NCBI GenBank assembly: GCA_012719555.1
Contig: JAAYAE010000268.1
Span: 1 to 5,012 of the forward strand
Length of the DNA stretch: 5,012 bases
Direction: 5' to 3'
Origin: Acholeplasmataceae bacterium
Lineage (GTDB): Bacteria > Bacillota > Negativicutes > Acidaminococcales > Acidaminococcaceae
Shown here: piece after piece, positions 1 to 5,012 of the stretch
Layout of the letters: every line of letters starts with the position of its first letter
Numbering within the stretch: position 1 is the first letter of the stretch
Translations under genes and position numbers: made by a program
Notes under the pieces: model-generated
What the model was told of the DNA's origin: nothing
Databases searched by the model: none
What the model saw: only the letters and a program-made list of their open reading frames with translations

Positions 1-48
1 AATATACCCTAATATACCAAACTATATTTAGTCTTTGTGAAAAATAAC

Positions 49-933
49 TCATTTACTAAAATAGCGTTTTGCCCAGGCTAGGGCTGTAGTGGTATGAGCG
101 AGCCCACCATCTGCTGTTTCCCTGAGCGCACATGGCATTTTATCCCCTACTTCTTTCATAGCATCAATTGCTTCGTCGGCCGGTATAAAGCTTGTAATTC
201 CCGCCAAGGCCATTTCTGCCGCCAAAAGGGCTTGCATAGCACTGCCTCCGTTACGTTTGATGCAGGGTACTTCTACCAATCCTGCCACAGGGTCACAACC
301 CAATCATAGCATGTTTTTTAAGACAATGGCAACTGCATGTCCAACTTGCTCAGGTGTACCGCCCAGCATGCTTACAGCCGCTCCTGCCGCCATAGCTCCT
401 GCGCTGCCGCATTCAGCCTGACAACCACCCATAGCTCCTGATAAAGAGGCACGACTGGCAATTACCATTCCTATATTACCGGCAACAATTAAACCTTTTT
501 GCAAATCTATATTGCTAAGATTGCGATGTTTCTTGAGTGCGAAAAGAACTCCCGGCAGTACTCCACTAGCACCTGCTGTAGGTGCTGCCACTATTCGCCC
601 CATAGCAGCATTGGCTTCGGACACTGCCAAGGCATAAACCAAGGCATCTTGCGCCACAGGACCTAAAAGACTTTGATATTTTGGTTTTGCCATAGCTTCA
701 GCTAGAGCCTTAGCACTGCCACCTGTTAAGCCGCTACGTGACTTTACTCCCGTTAAGCCAAAAGCAATAGACTCTTGCATGACTTGAAGCATTTCCTGCA
801 TTTTGGCTTCCAAGGCAATAGGCGCCGTGTCCATTTCTTTGGCATTATCGGCTAGCATAACTTCATAAAGAGCCTTATTTTCTTTTTGTGCCAACTCAAT
901 GTATTTTTCTAAAGATAATTTATCATTTACCAT
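49..933 (-). pseudogene. sdaAA: L-serine dehydratase alpha subunit, interrupted by an in-frame TGA
   Basis: This is the catalytic alpha subunit of the two-subunit [4Fe-4S] L-serine ammonia-lyase, a cytosolic enzyme that converts L-serine to pyruvate and ammonium together with SdaAB. The reading frame has 294 codons, a normal length for the family. Visible family motifs are KSRSGLTGG (residues 64-72), AAPTAGASGVLPG (116-128), GGCQAECGSA (169-178), CDPVAGLVEVPCIKRN (213-228) and LRETADGG near the C-terminus. Codon 210 is TGA (304-306), and the same frame continues on both sides, so 49-303 and 307-933 are one gene. If the TGA counts as one residue, the predicted cluster cysteines are C171, C213 and C224. 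Their spacings of 42 and 11 match the Cys343/385/396 ligands I recall for the Legionella enzyme. I prefer ATG at 931-933, preceded by GAGGA at good spacing. A GTG at 943-945 overlapping the sdaAB stop is the alternative. The gene is broken as written; sequencing error or readthrough remain possible. Confidence 0.88.
304..306 (-). other. In-frame TGA codon within sdaAA
   Basis: On the minus strand the sequence reads AAA AAC ATG CTA TGA TTG GGT TGT GAC, or K-N-M-L-stop-L-G-C-D. The family normally has a Gly here (KNLLGL.CDPV), so a single G-to-T change (GGA to TGA) explains the stop. The downstream part has no ribosome-binding site, and its only start-like codon is the TTG at 301-303. An ATG overlapping the TGA (ATGA) is out of frame and stops within a few codons. 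A separately translated second fragment is therefore unlikely. Confidence 0.9.
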
Positions 934-941
934 AGCTATCC

Positions 942-1607
942 TCACAACACCTTATTTATAAATCGTACAGACTCAACATTTTTAGTTTCTTTTAATGCTT
1001 TTATTGCCTCTTCAGGAACCGTCTGATCACATTCTATGATCATGGTAGCAGAACCGCCTTTATTAGTGCGAAATACGCGCATACCGGCGATATTTATCTT
1101 ATACTCTGATAGTTTACCGCTAACTAAAGCAATCACTCCCGGGCGATCCTTGTGCACGATTAATACCCCAGGCAATGCTCCATTTAGTTCCACGGGAAAA
1201 TCGTCTATTTCTGTGACACGCACCTGTCCTCCCCCAATAGAAGAACCGGTAACCGTACAAGTTTTTCCTGAAGCACCTTCTAACTGAAAACGCACTGTAT
1301 TAGGATGCGTTAGTTCCCCTAGATCAATAGTAGAGAAATTATACTGTATGCCATTTTGCTCTGCATAAATATCTGCTTCCGGGATTCTGGCATCGTCCGG
1401 CATCCAGCCCATGAGACCTGCTAATAGTGCCATATCGGTACCATGTCCGCGATAAGTTCTGGCAAAGGAACCGTGCAAAGCAATGTCTGCCTTAACAGGT
1501 TGTTCGCCTAAAATAGAAATCGCTAATAAACCCAGCCGCACCGCTCCTGCCGTATGGGAACTGGAAGGCCCAATCATAACCGGACCTATAACATCTAATA
1601 AATTCAT
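942..1607 (-). CDS. sdaAB: L-serine dehydratase, iron-sulfur-dependent, beta subunit
   Basis: This is the partner subunit of the split [4Fe-4S] L-serine ammonia-lyase (L-serine to pyruvate plus ammonium, cytosolic). At 221 residues it has the usual length for Firmicutes SdaAB. The N-terminal domain carries GPSSSHTAGAVRLG (residues 13-26), the conserved serine-binding signature of the family, followed by LHGSFARTYRGHGTD (44-58), HPNTV (101-105) and GSSIGGGQV (121-129). The C-terminal part from about residue 147 is an ACT domain (HKDRPGVIALVSGKL and the following INIAGM). ACT domains commonly bind amino acids or help subunits associate. The ATG at 1605-1607 follows a strong GAGGTGAG site at 1611-1618. 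The TGA stop (942-944) overlaps a possible GTG start of sdaAA and lies 8 nt before its likely ATG, so the two are translationally coupled. The gene is intact although its partner is interrupted. A terminator-like hairpin lies just upstream. Confidence 0.96.
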   Translation of the reverse strand: MNLLDVIGPVMIGPSSSHTAGAVRLGLLAISILGEQPVKADIALHGSFARTYRGHGTDMALLAGLMGWMPDDARIPEADIYAEQNGIQYNFSTIDLGELTHPNTVRFQLEGASGKTCTVTGSSIGGGQVRVTEIDDFPVELNGALPGVLIVHKDRPGVIALVSGKLSEYKINIAGMRVFRTNKGGSATMIIECDQTVPEEAIKALKETKNVESVRFINKVL

Positions 1608-1610
1608 TTT

Positions 1611-1618
1611 CTCACCTC
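1611..1618 (-). promoter_or_regulatory. Shine-Dalgarno site of sdaAB
   Basis: On the minus strand this reads GAGGTGAG, followed by AAA and the ATG. GAGGTGA is complementary to the 16S rRNA tail. It starts only 9 nt after the T-run of the upstream hairpin, which leaves no room for a separate promoter between the hairpin and the gene. Confidence 0.8.
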
Positions 1619-1627
1619 TTAATTAGC

Positions 1628-1675
1628 AAAAATGCCCCTACAACATTATCATAGCCGACAACATTGTACAGGCAT
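1628..1675 (-). terminator. Intrinsic-terminator-like hairpin between hutP-like gene and sdaAB (possible attenuator)
   Basis: On the minus strand a 44-nt segment (1675 down to 1632) folds end to end into a hairpin. It starts ATGCC and ends GGCAT, and it has 14 Watson-Crick pairs, 5 G-U pairs, one G-G mismatch and a GCUA loop. A run of five Ts follows (1632-1628), then GC. It begins 9 nt after the HutP-like stop codon and ends 9 nt before the sdaAB Shine-Dalgarno site. The five G-U pairs would be A-C mismatches in RNA from the plus strand, and the plus side lacks a T-run, so the structure is built for minus-strand transcripts. Its position inside a co-directional gene cluster fits a partial or regulated terminator, or an RNA stability and processing element. 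A transcript must cross it to express sdaAB-sdaAA unless an unseen promoter overlaps it. Confidence 0.8.
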
Positions 1676-1684
1676 ATATTTGCA

Positions 1685-2110
1685 TTAAATTCCCGGAAGG
1701 GATCGATGTGCAAGACCTACGCACAACTCATTTAAATTCAGCACCCCAACCGCCATAAATACGGCGACACAAATATGCTCGCCATTGCGGGCAATGCCTA
1801 TTTTCCCGCCTACGTTAAAGCCGATGGCTTTAAGTTTAATCTGTTCCAGAGCGTCCTGTGTTGCACCGGCAACTGCGCCGGCGCCTAAATGATTATCCGC
1901 TACTAAGTTTTGTCTCTCGGCAGCAACTACCGCTCTTTCAACTATCTTTACGATAGATTGTATGAACTCTCCACCAAAATCTACAGCTGTAGAATGAATG
2001 TCTTTGGCAGCTAATTCTTCTTTTACTCGTTGTTCTTCCTCGCGGCTTTCAGTAATCGCTATTTTCAGAGCCGCCCTGCCTACTTCCAAACTACTATGCT
2101 TCTTTTCCAT
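1685..2110 (-). CDS. HutP-family RNA-binding (antitermination) regulator
   Basis: This 141-residue protein resembles HutP, the small hexameric RNA-binding antiterminator of the B. subtilis histidine-utilisation operon (148 residues). The best match is the C-terminal half. AVAGATQDALEQI (79-91) is followed by GFNVGGKIGIARNGEHICVAVF (the stretch beginning at 97) and a hydrophobic end with VGLAH (131-135), matching the VGINH end of HutP. The N-terminus is a charged helix rich in Glu and Lys (20-36). From memory of B. subtilis HutP, His73 and His77 align with Gly78 and Gly82 here, and no His lies at the His138 position. The Mg/L-histidine site is therefore not conserved and the ligand is likely different. 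The ATG at 2108-2110 lies 1 nt after the symporter stop, with GAGGA inside the symporter's last codons, so translation is coupled. A terminator-like hairpin and the serine dehydratase genes follow, pointing to control of those genes. Family assignment is fairly sure; the role is inferred. Confidence 0.82.
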   Translation of the reverse strand: MEKKHSSLEVGRAALKIAITESREEEQRVKEELAAKDIHSTAVDFGGEFIQSIVKIVERAVVAAERQNLVADNHLGAGAVAGATQDALEQIKLKAIGFNVGGKIGIARNGEHICVAVFMAVGVLNLNELCVGLAHRSLPGI

Positions 2111-2111
2111 T

Positions 2112-3530
2112 TTAATCTTCCTCTTCTAATTTCGGTACTTTAATCGGTGTAGGATCAACCACATAAACTATCAAGAAAGTAATTACACAAATAACCCATT
2201 CGAAATAAATAACGTCCTTGAATACATGTAATGCCGGTAGATATGCCCAGGCTACTATACCGATAAGTCCAACTACAGTAGTATAAAAAGCGGCATTCTT
2301 TTTGCACAGACTAGGAGCAAATACAGTGAACAGAAAGATAACCGTTAGCGGTGCCGTCATAGACAATCCTGCTAACATAGTTTTTAAAATTCCTACAGCA
2401 TTAAAGGCCAGCCATAAAGTTAATATACCACAACCCAAAACAGTAAGACGATTAACCAACATGAATTGCTTATCACTCACACTAGGATGTAAAAATCTCT
2501 TATAAATATCTTGCGCAAACAAAGTCCCTGCTGCCAGCAGTATTGTGCAAGCCGTAGAAACATCAGCAGCCCACATAGCAGCCAGCGTTACACCGGAAGC
2601 CCAAGGGTTCAAGCTCATAACAACCTTTGGTAACGCCATGGTTGCTGAGATGTCCGGAAAGGATACTCTGGCAACAATACCCAGAAGGGCACATAAAAAC
2701 CCTATAGGGAAAATTAAAGCTGCACCGTAAAGAAAACCTCTTTTTGCTGTTTTAGCATCTTTTGCTCCACAGGCAATCTGCACAGGTCCTTGAGCAGTAA
2801 TGGCCTGCGTAATCATAACTACAAAAAAGGCAAGAATAGCCGACAGCGACATGCCAGCCACCGGACTTAGCATATTCTGTGCTTGAGGAAGAGCTGCCTG
2901 CAAAGCATCTAACCCGCCAACACTGCTAACAGAAGTATAGGCAGAATATAATACCCCTAAATAAATCAACAATACACTAACAATATTTGATAGTCCTGAA
3001 GACCATAATCCCCCAATTAAAGTAATACCTATAAATACTACTGCACTGGTTAGCATGCCACCTTTAAAGGAGAATACCTCAGGCAGCAATGCGGACAAAA
3101 TAGCACCGCCTGCCAAATACTGCAAAGAGGTAATAACCAGCATGATAATAACTAAACCTAAGGCACTGATTAAACGGCCCTTAGTATCATAGTAACGTTC
3201 AAATAATTCAGGAATCGTAGTAGCTTTTAAAGCTCTATATTTCCCAGCAGCTACAAGTCCCATAACAATTGCTCCTGCTGACCACGCTGCATTATACCAG
3301 CCCGCCGCCATACCTATGTTATAAGCTTTTTCTGCTACACCTACAGTAGAAGCAGCTCCTACGGCTAAGCCTGTAATATTAACTGCGATAAGTAAAGAAG
3401 ACAATTTGCGTCCTGCGAACAAATACTCTGTGGACCCCTTATCTGCCTTTTTCTTTGCCCAAAAACTAATACCGAACAACAATACAATGTACGCACAAAC
3501 AATAAATAACTGAATTGACACCTTCCACAC
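2112..3530 (-). CDS. Sodium:solute symporter family (SSS) transporter, substrate unassigned
   Basis: This is an inner-membrane secondary transporter of the SSS family (LeuT fold), which couples Na+ influx to uptake of amino acids, sugars, vitamins or carboxylates. It has 472 residues, with about 12-13 hydrophobic helices starting at residues 5-24. Family features include EYLFAGRKLSSLLIAVN (35-51), the first core helix with NITGLAVGAAST (51-62), ATTIPELFERYYD (103-115), and AADVSTACTILLAAGTLFAQDIYK (from 321). The last aligns with the PutP segment carrying the Na+-binding Ser/Thr pair, here Ser325-Thr326. The C-terminus is short and acidic (KLEEED). The start is not settled: GTG at 3528-3530 follows GAAGGG closely, and a second in-frame GTG at 3519-3521 would remove three residues. 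It is the first gene of the minus-strand cluster with the HutP-like gene and serine dehydratase, so an amino acid such as serine is a reasonable substrate guess. The sequence does not show the substrate. Confidence 0.92.
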   Translation of the reverse strand: MWKVSIQLFIVCAYIVLLFGISFWAKKKADKGSTEYLFAGRKLSSLLIAVNITGLAVGAASTVGVAEKAYNIGMAAGWYNAAWSAGAIVMGLVAAGKYRALKATTIPELFERYYDTKGRLISALGLVIIMLVITSLQYLAGGAILSALLPEVFSFKGGMLTSAVVFIGITLIGGLWSSGLSNIVSVLLIYLGVLYSAYTSVSSVGGLDALQAALPQAQNMLSPVAGMSLSAILAFFVVMITQAITAQGPVQIACGAKDAKTAKRGFLYGAALIFPIGFLCALLGIVARVSFPDISATMALPKVVMSLNPWASGVTLAAMWAADVSTACTILLAAGTLFAQDIYKRFLHPSVSDKQFMLVNRLTVLGCGILTLWLAFNAVGILKTMLAGLSMTAPLTVIFLFTVFAPSLCKKNAAFYTTVVGLIGIVAWAYLPALHVFKDVIYFEWVICVITFLIVYVVDPTPIKVPKLEEED

Positions 3531-3610
3531 TACCCTTCTACAAAAATAAATTAGAAATTCTTAACGCCATACTACCTTCCTACATTACTGCCTACAAAAT
3601 TTACCTCTTC

Positions 3611-3619
3611 ATTATAACA
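3611..3619 (-). promoter_or_regulatory. Putative extended -10 promoter of the symporter-hutP-sda cluster
   Basis: On the minus strand this reads TGTTATAAT, a perfect extended -10 box (TGnTATAAT). With a 17-nt spacer the -35 position falls in a T-run (3634-3639, TTTTTT), so the -35 is weak, as is tolerated with an extended -10. Transcription would start near 3604 and give a leader of about 70 nt before the symporter start. The leader holds several UAG triplets but no convincing strong terminator. This is the best promoter candidate for the whole minus-strand cluster. Confidence 0.55.
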
Positions 3620-3727
3620 ACAAAACACCATAAAAAAAAGAAGATTATTCTGTATACTTGCTATTTATATGAAAATTACGTTAAAATAGTTATATTGATA
3701 GGAATTTTACAACTTTTTGTCGAACAG

Positions 3728-3749
3728 TACATACATTCCGGAGTATGTA
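3728..3749. promoter_or_regulatory. Dyad TACATAC-N8-GTATGTA, candidate operator upstream of corA
   Basis: Perfect 7-bp inverted arms, TACATAC (3728-3734) and GTATGTA (3743-3749), are separated by 8 nt that contain the palindrome TCCGGA (3737-3742). The dyad lies where the -35 region of the likely corA promoter would be, and upstream of the divergent symporter promoter. It is not followed by a T-run, so an operator fits better than a terminator. I do not recognise the regulator. Confidence 0.45.
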
Positions 3750-3770
3750 TTTGCATAACTGCCGTTTATG

Positions 3771-3776
3771 TATAAT
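3771..3776 (+). promoter_or_regulatory. Putative -10 box of the corA unit
   Basis: This is a consensus TATAAT, 47 nt before the corA ATG. The nearest TTG-type -35 (TTGCAT, 3751-3756) gives a spacer of only 14 nt, shorter than usual, and the 17-nt position (3748-3753, TATTTG) is poor. The promoter may therefore need an activator or a TF-induced DNA distortion; the dyad at 3728-3749 is next to it. Confidence 0.45.
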
Positions 3777-3807
3777 AACTACGCTAAATTAATAAATCCC
3801 CCTAAAG

Positions 3808-3815
3808 AAAGGAGG
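3808..3815 (+). promoter_or_regulatory. Shine-Dalgarno site of corA
   Basis: AAAGGAGG ends 8 nt before the ATG at 3824-3826. This near-perfect anti-16S match fixes the start codon of the CorA-family gene. Confidence 0.85.
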
Positions 3816-3823
3816 CGCACACT

Positions 3824-4774
3824 ATGTACAGAATCTTCAAAAGCACAACAACCGGTATTGCTGAACTAGAACTAGAAGAACTAGAAAAGGGTATTTGGAT
3901 TGATATAGTTAGCCCCTCTTCCGAAGAACTAAAAGAAATAGCTGCCAAAACCGGCATACAAATGGACTTTCTCTCCGCAGCTTTGGATGATGAGGAAAAA
4001 TCCCGTATTGAAATTGAACAAGATCAGATGCTGGTTTTGATAGATATTCCTTTACTTCGCAGTAACAATGACTATGACACTATACCGCTAGGTATTATAA
4101 TTACCGCCAATTATGTAGTTACTGTTTGTTTGGAAGTTAATGCTGTTTTGGCTGATTTTTCAGCACCCAACCATAAACTTTTCAGCACTTACAAAAAAAC
4201 ACGTTTTTTATTCCAAATACTCTACAAATCTGCTACCCTATACCTGAAATATATCCGCAACATTAATCGTCGTACAGATGAATTAGAGCAGCATCTACGT
4301 AAATCTATGGAAAATGCTGAGCTTTTTAACCTGCTTGATGTGCAGAAATCCTTAACGTATTTCTCTGCCTCTTTACGCAGCAATTATATTGTAACAGAAA
4401 AACTTTTGCGCCTACGTTCCACCAGCCAATTAAAACCTCTTCTTAAAATTTATGAAGAAGATGAGGACTTGTTGGAAGACGTTATAATTGAGTACAAACA
4501 GGCTATTGAAATGGTTGAAATGTATAGTCACATTTTAAATAGCATGATGGAAGTATTCGCTTCAATCATTAATAATAATATGAACTTAGTAATGAAATTT
4601 TTAGCCGGCGTAACAATTCTCTTGGCTATTCCCACTGTATTATCCGGTCTTTGGGGCATGAACGTACCGGTTCCTTTTAGTAATGACCCTAACGCTTTCT
4701 ATATGGTTAGTGCCATTGCTATGACCATTGCCGGCAGCTTTGCCTATTTTTTATGGAAGAAAAATATGTTCTAA
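3824..4774 (+). CDS. corA: CorA-family divalent metal cation (Mg2+) transporter
   Basis: This is a membrane protein of the CorA MIT superfamily, homopentameric channels that take up Mg2+ and in some members Co2+ or Ni2+ down the membrane potential. It has 316 residues, the normal length. The N-terminal cytosolic alpha/beta domain spans about 1-125. It is followed by a long charged helical region (about 126-255) that forms the stalk, then TM1 (about 257-277), the signature GMN at 278-280 and TM2 (about 291-311), with a short basic tail WKKNMF. The residue before GMN is Trp rather than the Tyr of classic CorA. The loop after it is VPVPFSNDPN and lacks the MPEL motif of Thermotoga and enterobacterial CorA. 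This is common in the Firmicutes branch, and ion preference cannot be read from it. An unrecognised gene follows after 18 nt on the same strand and is probably co-transcribed. Confidence 0.93.
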   Translation: MYRIFKSTTTGIAELELEELEKGIWIDIVSPSSEELKEIAAKTGIQMDFLSAALDDEEKSRIEIEQDQMLVLIDIPLLRSNNDYDTIPLGIIITANYVVTVCLEVNAVLADFSAPNHKLFSTYKKTRFLFQILYKSATLYLKYIRNINRRTDELEQHLRKSMENAELFNLLDVQKSLTYFSASLRSNYIVTEKLLRLRSTSQLKPLLKIYEEDEDLLEDVIIEYKQAIEMVEMYSHILNSMMEVFASIINNNMNLVMKFLAGVTILLAIPTVLSGLWGMNVPVPFSNDPNAFYMVSAIAMTIAGSFAYFLWKKNMF

Positions 4775-4780
4775 CGAAAT

Positions 4781-4786
4781 AAGGAG
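4781..4786 (+). promoter_or_regulatory. Shine-Dalgarno site of the gene downstream of corA
   Basis: AAGGAG ends 6 nt before the ATG at 4793-4795. It supports real translation of the open frame that runs off the right edge. Confidence 0.75.
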
Positions 4787-4792
4787 CGAAAT

Positions 4793-5012
4793 ATGTCATT
4801 AATTATAGCCGAACAATTAAAAGCCGGCATTATTTTAGGTGATAATGAAAATGGTGAATATGTTTATATGCCCGGTAGCGAAATCGGAGTAGAAAACCCT
4901 ATGTGCATCTTTGAAAAAGGCAAAGAAAAAGAAGATTTGCATATAGATGATGCTGTGGAACTGGTCAAACGTCTCAGCCTCATACCGGTTAGGCATCCCC
5001 GCTATGGAAAAA
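4793..5012 (+). CDS. Hypothetical protein, partial (runs off window)
   Basis: An open frame begins at an ATG with a good AAGGAG site, 18 nt after the corA stop, and continues for 73 codons to the window edge without a stop. The protein starts MSLIIAEQLKAGIILGD and ends, at the edge, with VELVKRLSLIPVRHPRYGK. It is soluble-looking, with no signal peptide or membrane segment, and rich in Glu and Lys in the middle (FEKGKEKEDLHIDDAVE). I do not recognise the family. Codon use and spacing match corA, so it is probably the second gene of a corA operon. The C-terminal part is missing, which limits any call. Confidence 0.75.
   Translation, partial: MSLIIAEQLKAGIILGDNENGEYVYMPGSEIGVENPMCIFEKGKEKEDLHIDDAVELVKRLSLIPVRHPRYGK

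Noticed and set aside
290..306. Selenocysteine insertion at the sdaAA TGA, prompted by the small GGGT-TGTG-ACCC hairpin just downstream
   Set aside because: The family has Gly, not Cys, at this position. The stem is only 4 bp and is explained by codons for the conserved Gly-Cys-Asp-Pro. It does not resemble a bacterial SECIS element in size or distance.
304..306. TGA read as Gly or Trp through a variant genetic code
   Set aside because: sdaAB ends with TGA (942-944) at the expected length, sdaAA itself ends with TGA at 49-51, Trp is encoded by TGG throughout, and gene content looks like Firmicutes with the standard code.
301..312. Programmed frameshift in sdaAA
   Set aside because: The frame is the same before and after the TGA, and the spacing of the predicted Fe-S cysteines is exact when the stop counts as one codon.
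1036..1287. Plus-strand open frame antisense to sdaAB
   Set aside because: It is a shadow of the well-supported sdaAB frame, with no ribosome-binding site or recognisable protein features. The same applies to the plus-strand frames at 94-309, 2302-2505 and 2545-2730.
3541..3566. AT-rich imperfect inverted repeat TTAGAAATTCTTAA followed on the minus strand by a T-rich stretch, as an attenuator of the symporter
   Set aside because: The stem is short, nearly all A-T, and has a bulge. It would be far too weak for an intrinsic terminator.
3515..3775. Plus-strand open frame of 86 codons across the intergenic region
   Set aside because: It begins inside the symporter gene on the other strand, has no ribosome-binding site, shows low-complexity AT-driven composition, and overlaps the promoter elements.
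1..5012. CRISPR array, tRNA, rRNA, insertion sequence or prophage
   Set aside because: No repeated spacer pattern, cloverleaf-like segment, transposase or phage gene was seen on either strand.

Overview
The window looks like a piece of a low-to-moderate GC Firmicutes chromosome. The L-serine dehydratase is of the split beta/alpha (sdaAB-sdaAA) iron-sulfur type, Shine-Dalgarno sites are strong (AAAGGAGG, GAGGTGAG), and there is a HutP-family gene, a family typical of Firmicutes. A Negativicutes or clostridial host is plausible, but no marker gene here settles it.

Layout: two divergent transcription units flank a 293-nt intergenic region (3531-3823). On the minus strand, reading leftwards, are a sodium:solute symporter (2112-3530), a HutP-like RNA-binding regulator (1685-2110) starting 1 nt after the symporter stop, a strong terminator-like hairpin (1628-1675), sdaAB (942-1607) and sdaAA (49-933). 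On the plus strand, reading rightwards, are a CorA-family divalent-cation channel (3824-4774) and a small unrecognised gene (4793 to the edge of the window).

The minus-strand genes read as an amino-acid uptake and catabolism operon. The symporter would import a solute, plausibly serine or another amino acid. SdaAB/SdaAA would deaminate L-serine to pyruvate and ammonium. The HutP-like protein and the hairpin just before the sdaAB ribosome-binding site suggest that dehydratase expression is controlled by transcription termination or antitermination. Unlike B. subtilis HutP, this protein lacks the histidines that bind metal and L-histidine, so its ligand is probably different. This link is inference from order and sequence and has not been shown.

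The most concrete anomaly is an in-frame TGA inside sdaAA (304-306), at a position where the family usually has Gly. The frame is otherwise intact on both sides. The stop lies between the first predicted Fe-S cysteine and the other two, so the shortened product should be inactive unless the stop is read through or is a sequencing error.
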